From contig CANFPP010000014.1 in the NCBI GenBank assembly GCA_947449005.1, positions 1-44,399 of the forward strand: DNA of 44,399 nt, given 5' to 3'. The stretch is from Holosporales bacterium (lineage in GTDB: Bacteria > Pseudomonadota > Alphaproteobacteria > Paracaedibacterales > CANFPP01). Shown here in pieces: positions 25,826 through 34,543 of this stretch. The notes beneath the pieces were generated by a model, which searched no databases, was not told the origin of the DNA, and saw nothing but the letters and a program-made list of their open reading frames with translations. The translations under genes were made by a program, and so were the position numbers. Each line of letters starts with the position of its first letter. Positions within the stretch are counted from its first letter, which is position 1.

Positions 25826-27457
25826 TTAAGGCACTCGCTTAAAGAGTGTATCTTTACCTTCATACATCAGACTAATAACAAGCAATTCAGTTTTTTTGTT
25901 TTTTACTGAACCAAACTCAATGATACCTTGGTCGTAATAGCTTGAGAATGAAGGCGCGAGAAAAGCACAATCAAAATTAAACTCATCACCATTCCAATGC
26001 GTTAAGACAATATCCTTATTTTTTTTATAACTTAAAAATAACTGGTTATTTTTCTCAGTTACGGTGACTTTTCCATAAAGAGAGTTTTCATACTCCCCTA
26101 CATAAGTTCCTAAGGAAGCTGCAGGTCTTAGGGTTTGCAATTTTTTCATTTTTTCATTTTGCAATCGAGTCGCTCTGTAGTCTTGTCTTGATTTTAGAAT
26201 ATTAGCGGCCCAATCTATATTTTCATCAGGTTTTCCATTTGCCAAATCTAGATAAAGATCTAAAAATTTTGATCGTATTCCTTCGGGAAACAAACTGACT
26301 CTCATTCCGCCCATGTTAGATAAAATAATGATTCCTAAATTCTCAGAAGGGACCAAAGCCAAAAGACCGCGAGTACCAAGCATTCCCGCCATATGGCCAA
26401 CAACATTCACACGTTTATCGCCTAAGCCATAATCATAGAGAAACCATCCCATGCCGTATTGAACTTTATTAATTCTCCTGCTCGGGAACTGCAGATCAAC
26501 TTTCCGTTCTTTACTTTCAACATAGGGAGTAAATAATTGCTCAAAATTCTCAGAGCTTACAAACTCCTTACCATTTATCTTGGTTTTATTTAGCTGAAAT
26601 ATCATCCATTTCGCCATATCTGATATCGAAGAATTAATACCTGTACTAGCAGGGAAAGTGTACAAAGTTGGATCAAAATTAACGGAGCGTATATTACCAT
26701 TACTATCTACATCATGAGGTATCGCGATATTTGCTTTTTCACCCTTTGAAAATAGTTTTTTAATAAATGATTTCCAGCCTGGAGGAGATATTTTTTGAAG
26801 TATCGGTTCTAAACCAACAGATGAATCTTTCATACTCAATAAATTAAAAAAGCGTTCTTGCATTAACTCAGAAATTGGTTTTCCTGTCACTTTTTCAATA
26901 ACTAAACCAGCGATGCCAACCAAGTGGTTTTGATAACCAAACTCCTGACGAAAAGGCGCCACTATAGGAAGAGATTTCAAGGCTTTCATAATTTCATTTT
27001 GTCTAAAACCTAAGTGCCAGAATGTATCCCCTGAAAAACCGACCAAACCACTGCGATGAGACAATAAATCACGAATTGTAAATTGTTGAGTCGTTTGTGG
27101 GTTGCTGACAGCAAAATCAGGCAGGTATTGAATGACCTTGTCATCCCATTTAATTTTTCCTTCACTAACGAGCTGGGCCATTAAAGTTGCCGTGAAATTT
27201 TTAGTCAACGAAGCCAGAGGGAAAACTGTGTGCTCATCAACTTTATTAATTTCTCCAACTTTTTGAACGCCAAAACCTTTCAGATAAACGATCTTTCCAT
27301 CTTTTACGATGGCAACTGCAACGCCCGGGATTTTCCATTCTTCCATAGATTTTTCAACATAGGCTTCAAAGCTTGGAAGGACTGCAGAAACTCTATCATT
27401 TGCTATACAAATATTTATCAAAAGAACGAAGAAAAGAAATAGTTTTGGAAACATCAC
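25826..27457 (-). CDS. Exported serine hydrolase, beta-lactamase/class C PBP fold
   Basis: The 543-residue product has a signal peptide (residues 5-20) and the serine beta-lactamase-like fold: SxxK as S83-LTK86, YxN as Y175-Q-N177, and GHMAGML as the HxG-type third motif. The C-terminal ~110 residues (GTYVGEYENSLYGKVTV) match a DUF3471-like lipocalin-type domain. Such proteins are esterases, D-amino-acid peptidases or low-affinity PBPs. Substrate unknown. Confidence 0.85.
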   Translation of the reverse strand: MMFPKLFLFFVLLINICIANDRVSAVLPSFEAYVEKSMEEWKIPGVAVAIVKDGKIVYLKGFGVQKVGEINKVDEHTVFPLASLTKNFTATLMAQLVSEGKIKWDDKVIQYLPDFAVSNPQTTQQFTIRDLLSHRSGLVGFSGDTFWHLGFRQNEIMKALKSLPIVAPFRQEFGYQNHLVGIAGLVIEKVTGKPISELMQERFFNLLSMKDSSVGLEPILQKISPPGWKSFIKKLFSKGEKANIAIPHDVDSNGNIRSVNFDPTLYTFPASTGINSSISDMAKWMIFQLNKTKINGKEFVSSENFEQLFTPYVESKERKVDLQFPSRRINKVQYGMGWFLYDYGLGDKRVNVVGHMAGMLGTRGLLALVPSENLGIIILSNMGGMRVSLFPEGIRSKFLDLYLDLANGKPDENIDWAANILKSRQDYRATRLQNEKMKKLQTLRPAASLGTYVGEYENSLYGKVTVTEKNNQLFLSYKKNKDIVLTHWNGDEFNFDCAFLAPSFSSYYDQGIIEFGSVKNKKTELLVISLMYEGKDTLFKRVP

Positions 27458-27574
27458 ACCCTCAAGAATCTAAAAACAACTCTATTACGATATCATATAA
27501 AATAAAGATGGCGAATTGGTTTTATGCTCAGGTATGTTGATAGTTCTTAAGGAACGAAGTAAAGCAAAGGCCAA

Positions 27575-28480
27575 ATGACAAATCCAATTTCTAGACTGCG
27601 TTTAAGTTTTCTCATTTTAGTTTTTGTCTGCCTTCAGGCTTGCTCCGTCCTGGATCTTCCTGAAATTATCCCTCATCGTGGTGGCAGAGCGGAGTTCCCA
27701 GAGAATACTTTACTTGCCTTTCAGCAGTGTATTGCACTTGGTGCAAAAACCTTGGAATTAGATGTTCAAGTTACCAAAGATGGGATTGCTGTCGCTTATC
27801 ATCCAGGTGATTTATCAGCCAATACGAATGGAAAAGGTAAAATTGCTGATCATATTTATGAAGATATCAAGCAGCTCAATGCAGCCCATAATTTCAAACA
27901 AGGAGAGCTTACTCCTTATCGAGGCAAACAAGGGTATAAGATCCCTCGCCTATCTGAAATTCTTAAGCATTTCCCCCACACTCGCTTTGTTCTAGATTTG
28001 AAGTCTTTACCTGCAGAATCTTTAATCGAAGCTGTGGCAAAAGCCATCGATGAAAATCAAGCGTGGGGCAGAGTGATATTTTACTCGACCTCAGACTCTC
28101 ATCTTGAATATTTAAAAGTGCGCCACCCAAATGCTAAAGCTTTTGAAAGTCGAGGGGCGACAGCTGAAGAACTATTAAGTCCTGGGGGCTCTTCTAAAAT
28201 ACCTGCATCTTCAAAAGAAGTTTGGTTAGGCTTTGAGTTAGTGAGAGATGTTGTTATGGAAGAATCTTTAGCTTTAGGATCAGCTAGGTATCCCCTTAAA
28301 TTAGAGTGCTGGAACAAAGAAAACATAAAACGTATCTGCAGCAAACTCCCCAATGCTCATTTTGTTATGTTTGGCATTAACACAGTAGAAGACTATCGAA
28401 AAGCAACAGTACTCGGTGCCAATGCAGTTTTTACAGATACGCTGGTTACGCTTAATGCTACAACGAAATACAGGAATTAA
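27575..28480 (+). CDS. Glycerophosphodiester phosphodiesterase lipoprotein
   Basis: GDPD family, hydrolysing glycerophosphodiesters to glycerol-3-phosphate. The 301-residue protein has a signal with lipobox VCLQAC (Cys23). The catalytic region is PHRGGRAEFPENTLLAF (H34, E42), then ELDVQVTKDG and VAYHP. The late NTVEDYRKATVLGANAVFTD segment is typical of the family C-terminus. Likely tethered to a membrane on the periplasmic side. bolA follows directly, with one base between stop and start. Confidence 0.87.
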   Translation: MTNPISRLRLSFLILVFVCLQACSVLDLPEIIPHRGGRAEFPENTLLAFQQCIALGAKTLELDVQVTKDGIAVAYHPGDLSANTNGKGKIADHIYEDIKQLNAAHNFKQGELTPYRGKQGYKIPRLSEILKHFPHTRFVLDLKSLPAESLIEAVAKAIDENQAWGRVIFYSTSDSHLEYLKVRHPNAKAFESRGATAEELLSPGGSSKIPASSKEVWLGFELVRDVVMEESLALGSARYPLKLECWNKENIKRICSKLPNAHFVMFGINTVEDYRKATVLGANAVFTDTLVTLNATTKYRN

Positions 28481-28481
28481 A

Positions 28482-28778
28482 ATGAAAATCACCATTCAAG
28501 AGTCATTACAACATATTTTAACTGAAGAGTATCAACCGATGTTCTTAAATATTGAGAACCAGTCGGACCGTCATCTTCATCATCAAAGTGGGCCCACTCA
28601 AAAAGGCGCGGAAACACATTTTTCCATTACCTTAGTGAGCGCCCACTTTATCAATATGACACGACTTGAAAGACATAAGCACGTTTACGTCGTGCTTGAT
28701 TCTTTTTTAAAGAATGATATACATGCTCTCGCTCTCAAGCTTATGACACCAGAAGAATATCAATCAGGCACAAGGTGA
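28482..28778 (+). CDS. bolA: BolA family protein
   Basis: BolA proteins pair with monothiol glutaredoxins in Fe-S cluster handling and influence cell shape. The start at 28482 (MKITIQESL) is preferred over an upstream in-frame ATG at 28416 because AGGA lies 7 bases before it and the 98-residue product has normal length. The ETHFSITLVSAHFINMTRLERHK segment holds the conserved nucleic-acid-fold core, and the end (DIHALALKLMTPEEY) is diagnostic. Its 3' end overlaps the convergent transglycosylase by 19 bases. Confidence 0.9.
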   Translation: MKITIQESLQHILTEEYQPMFLNIENQSDRHLHHQSGPTQKGAETHFSITLVSAHFINMTRLERHKHVYVVLDSFLKNDIHALALKLMTPEEYQSGTR

Positions 28779-29479
28779 GACAGAGAGTTTGTAAAGCTAA
28801 TCACAGGAATGATACCACGATATACAGGCAAGATGCCTTTGTGACCAGAAGAAGTGGAAGGCGTCACCCGTTGAAATTGAACTTTCTGCAGCAAAGTGTT
28901 GCGCACAGAAGGATTATCAATTTGATAAATTCCTTGTTTAAGAATTTTTGAGACTTTCAACAAATAGCCCTCGCCTCTTTCTGGATGACGCGAATGATAA
29001 GCTGCAGTAGCCTTTGCCCAACTTCCCAATTCTTTGTAAAGAGATTTCAGAAAATTTGCCGCATAACGAACATTGCGTGTTGGAACAAATAATTCTTTGG
29101 GATCTGCAAAATTTTCTTGATGAGAGCGCCAATTAATTTGCATACACCCCATATCTATGTTGCTCTCGCCTTGGTCAAGTTGAGACTCAACATATTCTAA
29201 AGCTTCCCCTGAACTGGAAAACGATAGGCTTTCTCCATTATGATTCACAGCATAAGGCTTGAACTGGCTCTCAACTTCAGAGATTGCCATAAGAAGTTCG
29301 ACAGGAACATCTGTTTCGCTTGCAATGAGGCGAATAGCTTTTTTACAAATCTGGTTTGCCCTAGCAAGAGGGGCGCTAAATATTGAACATATGGTTAGAG
29401 ATAAACTTAATAAGATAAGTCGCGTTATTTTTATTATTTTCAAACTCCTAAATATACTTATGTCATAAGACATCATCAT
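28760..29479 (-). CDS. Lytic transglycosylase, SLT domain
   Basis: Peptidoglycan-cleaving enzyme of 239 residues. A signal sequence or anchor (residues 18-42) is followed by the SLT fold: ELLMAISEVESQF with catalytic Glu (E70), NIDMGCMQIN, and the TAAYHSRHPERGEGYL end. The size and motif order resemble VirB1-type or stand-alone transglycosylases. No secretion-system genes adjoin it, so a link to one cannot be claimed. Confidence 0.85.
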   Translation of the reverse strand: MMMSYDISIFRSLKIIKITRLILLSLSLTICSIFSAPLARANQICKKAIRLIASETDVPVELLMAISEVESQFKPYAVNHNGESLSFSSSGEALEYVESQLDQGESNIDMGCMQINWRSHQENFADPKELFVPTRNVRYAANFLKSLYKELGSWAKATAAYHSRHPERGEGYLLKVSKILKQGIYQIDNPSVRNTLLQKVQFQRVTPSTSSGHKGILPVYRGIIPVISFTNSLSHLVPD

Positions 29480-29761
29480 AATAATTAGTAACTTGATGGT
29501 ATGAATATAGACTTATGAATACAAAATCAAGTATTTTTAAATACGAAATATCTGTCAAATTATATTTAACTTTAATTCTATTTTGATTTTATATATCAAT
29601 GCATCAGGATTTAAATGCGTTAATTGCGTGCAAAATGTGAAAAAAAGATGAAGGCACTGAGTTGAAGCACTTAGATATCAACTAGCATATTGGCAAGCAA
29701 ACGTATCCATAACTAAAATAAAGCTTCGAAAAGAAAAATCGATTGATGCAAATTATTTTAC

Positions 29762-30280
29762 TTACGGCTGCGTTGCCGGAGTAGCTGCAGCGACAGGTTG
29801 AGCAACAGCAGGTGGCGCAGCAATAGCTGCAGCGAGTGGTGCCGCAGGAGCAGCGGAGGCAACTGCAGGTGGACCTTGAACAAGTTGTTGTAATTGCGCT
29901 GTTACGGTAACTGCTGGAGTTGTAGCTATTTGCTGCAGAGAAGAAAGATTAGGCAATTGCTGTATCAATGCTGCTTGTGACGGCAATCCAGGAACAACAT
30001 TCTTATTTTCCTCTGCCATGATATGAGGCGTAATAAGCTGGCAGTTTTGAGCCGTACAGAAATTTATTGTCGCGTTCCTTTTATCAAAGACAAATATGGA
30101 TTTATCTTGAGGAAAGATTGCATAGCGATTTTGATCCTTTGAATAAACAATAAAACTTGCGACACTGATCAATATCGTAACGCACATAAAAAATGTCGAT
30201 TTTCCCGATGTCATTATGCTTTCCTCTCCTGGAGCAAACAGGTATGGATGGTCAATATACTGTCCATTGTTTTTATTCAT
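29762..30280 (-). CDS. Single-pass membrane protein with Ala/Pro-rich tail
   Basis: A 172-residue protein I do not recognise. A short cytoplasmic N-terminus precedes one transmembrane helix (about residues 28-46, FFMCVTILISVASFIVY). A small domain follows (KSIFVFDKRNATINFCTAQN, two Cys that could pair), then a low-complexity Ala/Pro/Gln tail from about residue 115. Met23 is an alternative start. The tail may span the periplasm. About 280 bases upstream of the transglycosylase gene (29480-29761) hold nothing I can identify. Confidence 0.6.
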   Translation of the reverse strand: MNKNNGQYIDHPYLFAPGEESIMTSGKSTFFMCVTILISVASFIVYSKDQNRYAIFPQDKSIFVFDKRNATINFCTAQNCQLITPHIMAEENKNVVPGLPSQAALIQQLPNLSSLQQIATTPAVTVTAQLQQLVQGPPAVASAAPAAPLAAAIAAPPAVAQPVAAATPATQP

Positions 30281-30325
30281 GTTTTTAGTATATTTGATAA
30301 ATCGTTAAAACTTTATGAATAACAC

Positions 30326-30586
30326 TTAGTTATATATTTCTTTTCTGTGAGCTAAAGCCACAACAAAAACAACAAGAACTTCATCCTCTATACGACAAAC
30401 CACTCGATGATCATCAACTCTATAACGCCACAATCCAGCCTTATTGCCGACCAATTCTTTACCAAAATTTCTTGGATTTTCCAACAATCTCTCTCGTAGA
30501 TAGCGAAGAATTTTCTTTTGGATAGGAACGTCTAGTGCTTTTAGCTGTTTAGCCGCTCTTTTGTCCCACTCAATTGTCCAAGCCAA
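30326..30586 (-). CDS. relE: RelE/ParE-superfamily toxin
   Basis: An 86-residue RelE-fold protein, complete in length. The N-terminal helix pair (WDKRAAKQLKALDVPIQKKI) leads to the strands LWRYRVDDHRVVCRIED and VVFVVALAHRKEIY, which carry the basic/aromatic residues used for mRNA cleavage on the ribosome. It overlaps the antitoxin gene by 17 bases, the usual translational coupling. Activity is inferred from the family. Confidence 0.9.
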   Translation of the reverse strand: MAWTIEWDKRAAKQLKALDVPIQKKILRYLRERLLENPRNFGKELVGNKAGLWRYRVDDHRVVCRIEDEVLVVFVVALAHRKEIYN

Positions 30587-30782
30587 GATCTGCCTCTAAC
30601 TCTCTTTGAGATATTCTCTCTTCTGGATTTTCTAATCTTTCAAGCGCAAGGTAGGTATCTTCCATATCCTCTATCAACTCTAAAATAGCCTGACGTGCAT
30701 AATAAGTCTTTGTGCGGCCAGTTTTGCTTGCAAGCGCTTGCAGACGATTTTCAATATCTGGTGAAAGTCTAATAGCTAACAT
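30570..30782 (-). CDS. relB: Ribbon-helix-helix (RelB-type) antitoxin
   Basis: A 70-residue protein beginning with a ribbon-helix-helix motif (MLAIRLSPDIENRLQALASK, then TYYARQAILELIED) and ending in an acidic toxin-binding tail. AAGGAG lies 7-12 bases before the ATG. It is the first gene of the pair and would repress its own promoter through the palindrome at 30797-30812. Confidence 0.88.
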   Translation of the reverse strand: MLAIRLSPDIENRLQALASKTGRTKTYYARQAILELIEDMEDTYLALERLENPEERISQRELEADLGLDN

Positions 30783-30796
30783 AACAATTCTCCTTT

Positions 30797-30812
30797 GCTA
30801 TACATATATAGC
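30797..30812. promoter_or_regulatory. Candidate operator of the relBE-type module
   Basis: GCTATA-CATA-TATAGC is a perfect palindromic pair of 6-base arms lying directly upstream of the antitoxin's ribosome binding site. A related half site (ATATAGC) follows at 30814-30820. The position is right for autorepression by the ribbon-helix-helix antitoxin. Confidence 0.5.
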
Positions 30813-30839
30813 ATATAGCTGCAAAATGCAATATCTGCG

Positions 30840-31325
30840 ACCTCTAGAACCACGTTTTATATGAATTTTCATAGAGATAGGAATTATTACTAATATAGCT
30901 TGCTAGGTTTTTTCGTAGGTAAGATTAATATGCAAGAAGTTAAAGATCTTGATTTAGAAGTGCCAGAGAGTCAACTTATACCGATACAAACTGCATGAGA
31001 TCCTGCATAAGTGGCTTCGTTATCCAAGCAAAGCTTGGACTCCGCCTACTTTCCAGGATGACAACTGCGGGAGCAAAGATCAGTGAAAAATAAAGACAAC
31101 AATATATTACACGTTTTAAGCAGCCTGGATCCCCGCCTCCGCGGGGATGTGACGGTGGAGAGAACGGGAATGACGGCAGCGGAAAGCGAGATGACGAAGG
31201 AGAGCGAGATAATATGACGTAGTCGGTGACGATAATTGATGCAATAGGAATGGATGGTGAATTTCTTTCCTCGTCATCCTCGCGAAGGCGGGGATCCATG
31301 TTTGTAACACTACGAATAAAAATTA
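30840..31325. other. Intergenic region built of palindromic repeats
   Basis: This gap between the toxin-antitoxin pair and the ABC1 kinase gene has no credible gene. It holds a 22-codon frame (starting about 30930, MQEVKDLDLEVPES) that could be a fragment, a CCAAGC-AAA-GCTTGG hairpin at 31024-31038, and two oppositely oriented GC-rich repeats at about 31120-31151 and 31271-31301. The minus-strand frame starting MDPRLREDDEE is a typical translation of such repeats and not a gene. Confidence 0.6.
31120..31301. repeat. Pair of inverted GC-rich repeats
   Basis: The run GCCTGGATCCCCGCCTCCGC at about 31122 and the run CGTCATCCTCGCGAAGGCGG at about 31273 are reverse-complement versions of one repeat, about 120 bases apart. 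Each has its own small palindromic core. The intervening bases contain further GATGACG-like fragments, suggesting repeated insertion of the same element. Confidence 0.65.
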
Positions 31326-32648
31326 TTACTTTATTGCTGTCACCTCATCTTGTGCTTTTTGTACTTTATCTACAGAAAAATCTTCGATTAGTTGATTAAA
31401 GAGCTGATGCCAGTTACGCTTTACGTTGAGGCGCATAAAAACTGAACCGATACCAACAGCTGCTCGATCCATAAAGACAAATTCACGTGGGGGGCGAAGG
31501 CCACCAAGCTGATGCAGTTCTGAATGGACCCTACTCGCCACTTCTAACCCCACTGCCCCACTATTGCTTTCTTGGATAGGCCTTACTCTATCATCCAATA
31601 ATGGATCATACAGGAGACGTGCCCATTGATTCATAATCGCTATCAATTCTTTAGTGAGATTTTTAAATCCCCAGGTTTCATAGGCATAAACTGCCTGCTC
31701 CGGATTATCATGTAAGAGAGCGTTGTATAAATCGATAACACCTTGAATAAATGAAGGTGGGAAAATTCTGACACACCCAAAATCAAGGAGGTTAAGAGTG
31801 CCATTTTTTTCAACCTTATAGTTCCCTGGATGAGGATCGCCATGGATAATGCCGTAATGATAGAAAGGTTTGTACCAAGCCTTAAACAAAGTGTCGGCAA
31901 GCGTATTTCTAAAATCTTCTGGAGCATCAGCGAAGGAGAGCAAGGATTGACCTGGCATCCATGACATTGTTAACAAACGCTTAGTCGATAAATCTGGGTA
32001 GTATGAGGGGATCTTTATGGCGCTGTCATTAGCAAAAATTCGCTGATAAATTGCGATGTTTTTGGCTTCATTATGGTAGTCCAGTTCTTCATGCAGACGT
32101 TCAACAATTTCTGATTGAACCTCCTTAGTGTCCAGGGATTTACTCCAAAGATGATAAAGACCTAAAACGATTTTAAGCTGTTCAAGATCCGCCTCAATAA
32201 CAGAATTCATATCAGGATACTGAAGTTTACAAGCAAGATTATTCCCAGATAAATCTTCAGCTTTATGCACCTGACCAAGCGATGCTGCAGCAGTGGCTTC
32301 TTGATCAAAAGAATTAAAACGTTGACGCCAGTCAGGCCCTAATTCATTCGCCATACGACGACGTACAAAGTTCCACCCCATTGGTGGAGCATTGCTTTGC
32401 AGCTCACTAAGCTCTTCTGCATATTCTGGCGGCAAAGTACCTGGAATCGTTGCCAAGAACTGAGCAACCTTCATTAAAGGGCCTTTGAGACCACCAAGCG
32501 CTTGCTTCAGGCTTGTAGCATGCTCCGGGTTAACGCCAACGCCCAAATAATGCTGACCGGCCAAACGCGCAGCAAGCCCGCCAAGTGTGGTTGAAACTTG
32601 AGCATAACGTTTAAGTTTTATACCGAGGCTGGTTTGATCTTCAGACAT
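31326..32648 (-). CDS. ABC1/UbiB-type atypical kinase
   Basis: A 440-residue member of the AarF/ABC1/UbiB family. Visible are MKVAQFLATIPGTLPPEYAE (the KxGQ region, here KVAQ), the Ala-rich nucleotide loop AAASLGQVHKA, HGDPHPGNY (catalytic loop) and NLLDFGCVR (metal-binding Asp). Families with KxGQ act as ATPases in ubiquinone synthesis or lipid homeostasis. Whether this one serves ubiquinone is not shown. It starts directly after the pepF stop codon, so the two are one operon. Confidence 0.87.
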   Translation of the reverse strand: MSEDQTSLGIKLKRYAQVSTTLGGLAARLAGQHYLGVGVNPEHATSLKQALGGLKGPLMKVAQFLATIPGTLPPEYAEELSELQSNAPPMGWNFVRRRMANELGPDWRQRFNSFDQEATAAASLGQVHKAEDLSGNNLACKLQYPDMNSVIEADLEQLKIVLGLYHLWSKSLDTKEVQSEIVERLHEELDYHNEAKNIAIYQRIFANDSAIKIPSYYPDLSTKRLLTMSWMPGQSLLSFADAPEDFRNTLADTLFKAWYKPFYHYGIIHGDPHPGNYKVEKNGTLNLLDFGCVRIFPPSFIQGVIDLYNALLHDNPEQAVYAYETWGFKNLTKELIAIMNQWARLLYDPLLDDRVRPIQESNSGAVGLEVASRVHSELHQLGGLRPPREFVFMDRAAVGIGSVFMRLNVKRNWHQLFNQLIEDFSVDKVQKAQDEVTAIK

Positions 32649-34451
32649 TTATTTAATAGCTTCAAGCTCATCAATGAAACCAGAGATCATATCAAGGCCC
32701 TTTTGCCAAAAGAGAGGATCACGCGCATTCAAACCAAAGGGAGCTAAGAGTTCTGAATAACGTTCACTACCTCCTTTTTGTAATAACTCAATGTAACGTT
32801 CAACAAAACCATCTGGGCTTGTTTGATAAACAGCATAGAGAGAGTTTACCAAGCAATCGCCAAAGGCATACGCGTACACATAAAAAGGTGAGTGAATGAA
32901 GTGCGAGATATAGCTCCAAAATGGTCGTACAATTGGATCGATATTAACAGAAGACCCCAGAGCCTCAGCCTGTGTTTTAAACCAAATCTCACCAATATCA
33001 CCCGGACTTAATTCACCCAAGCGCCGACTATCATGAATTTGCTTTTCAAATTCATAAAAAGCAATCTGCCGAACAACAGTGTTCAGCATATCTTCGACTT
33101 TGGAAGCAAGGAGATTACGACGCTGAATCGGATCCTTTGTATTCGCTAACAAAGATCTAAATGTCAACATCTCACCAAAAACTGAAGCCGTTTCAGCAAT
33201 TGTTAAAGGCGTTGAAGATAGAATAACCCCCTGTTTCCCTGCAAGAACCTGATGGACACCATGACCTAATTCATGCGCCAATGTCATAACATCACGCATT
33301 TTCCCCTGATAATTCAAGAGGATGTAGGGATGAACGCTTGGAACGGTTGAATGCGAAAACGCACCAGAGGTTTTTCCGTCATAAGGAGGGACATCAATCC
33401 ATCCGTTATCAAAAAAACGCTGGCCCAGTTCAGCCATTTTAGGACTAAAAGATTGGTAGGCATTCAGAACGATAGATTTTGCTTGCTCATAATCAATATA
33501 TTGATCATCTGCGTGTGGCAAAGGAGAGTTACGATCCCAATATTCTAGCTTTTCCACCCCTAAGATTTTTGCCTTAATAGCATAATAGCGATGCGATAGA
33601 GATGGATAGCTTGCTTTCACTGCACTCGCTAAGGCTTCAATAACTTCAGCTTCGACCTGATTGGCCAAATGACGTTCAGTCGTGGGCGTTGGATACTGGC
33701 GCCACGTGTCTTCAATCTCTTTATCTTTAGCAAGCGTATTGGTGATAAAGGTGAAAATGCCGATATTATCAGATAATCCCTTTGATAAAGATGTCGCACC
33801 TTTTAAACGCTGCTCTGGATCCTTATGGCTCATGTAATCTAGAACTTGCGTAATTGATAATACCTTATCATCAACTGTGAATTTAATACCTGTTAACGTT
33901 TCCTCAAACAAACGTCCCCACGCACTGCTACTGGTGAGGGATTTTTCCATAAACAACTTTTCCAAATCAGAAGAAAGTTGATGCGGACGAAACGCACGCA
34001 AGTTATCAAACCAAGATTTGTAGCGAACTAAACCTTTTTCTGTTTGATAGGCATTTTGTAAATCAGCATCTTCAATTTTATTAAGATCGAGAGTAAAGAA
34101 AATTAAGTGAGAGGCAATCTCAGTAGCTTTTTCCTGAATTTTTTGATTAAACTGCTGAGCCTTAGAATCTTTAAGATTCGTATAATAAAACAACCCAGCA
34201 TAGCTTCCCAGTTTCTGAAGAATCTCACTGATAATTTCATACGTCTGAATAGAAGCTAAAAGATCACAAGGTTGCCATTTCCCTGCTTCAGCAAATAAGC
34301 CTTCATACTTGTTTGAAAATTCCTGGGCCTTACCCTTAGCATCGTTTAAATCTTGAGCAATTTTTTCATCATCAACAGATGAATATAAATCAGTAAGGTC
34401 CCAACGAGGCAGTGTTTCTTCAACTTTTGTAATGTTCTGTGTCACAAGCAT
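32649..34451 (-). CDS. pepF: Oligoendopeptidase F (M3B metallopeptidase)
   Basis: Zinc peptidase of 600 residues that degrades short peptides in the cytoplasm. The zinc motif is HELGH (H393, E394, H397) in MTLAHELGHGVHQ, with a Glu ligand further on in the TIAETASVFGE segment. The C-terminal HFIHSPFYVYAYAFGD stretch is typical of M3B. The gene has normal length and is followed without gap by the ABC1 kinase gene, a pairing also seen in other alphaproteobacteria. Confidence 0.93.
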   Translation of the reverse strand: MLVTQNITKVEETLPRWDLTDLYSSVDDEKIAQDLNDAKGKAQEFSNKYEGLFAEAGKWQPCDLLASIQTYEIISEILQKLGSYAGLFYYTNLKDSKAQQFNQKIQEKATEIASHLIFFTLDLNKIEDADLQNAYQTEKGLVRYKSWFDNLRAFRPHQLSSDLEKLFMEKSLTSSSAWGRLFEETLTGIKFTVDDKVLSITQVLDYMSHKDPEQRLKGATSLSKGLSDNIGIFTFITNTLAKDKEIEDTWRQYPTPTTERHLANQVEAEVIEALASAVKASYPSLSHRYYAIKAKILGVEKLEYWDRNSPLPHADDQYIDYEQAKSIVLNAYQSFSPKMAELGQRFFDNGWIDVPPYDGKTSGAFSHSTVPSVHPYILLNYQGKMRDVMTLAHELGHGVHQVLAGKQGVILSSTPLTIAETASVFGEMLTFRSLLANTKDPIQRRNLLASKVEDMLNTVVRQIAFYEFEKQIHDSRRLGELSPGDIGEIWFKTQAEALGSSVNIDPIVRPFWSYISHFIHSPFYVYAYAFGDCLVNSLYAVYQTSPDGFVERYIELLQKGGSERYSELLAPFGLNARDPLFWQKGLDMISGFIDELEAIK

Positions 34452-34543
34452 AACTCTTCATAAATGATGTCTTATGCTGTTGAGTATATATAGACCTCGC
34501 AAATCACGATACTGATTTTTCTTTATGAATTGACAGCCTTGCT

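Noticed and set aside
29480-29761. Possible small gene in the gap upstream of the transglycosylase
   Set aside because: Only short AT-rich frames without ribosome binding sites are present.
30930-30998. A 22-codon plus-strand frame (MQEVKDLDLEVPES)
   Set aside because: The TAGGTAAG element upstream is a weak ribosome binding site, the frame ends inside a repeat-like sequence, and nothing supports expression; it may be a gene fragment.
30976-31310. Minus-strand frames reading MDPRLREDDEE and similar
   Set aside because: They are translations of GC-rich palindromic repeats; such repeat-derived frames recur in many genomes and lack a ribosome binding site.
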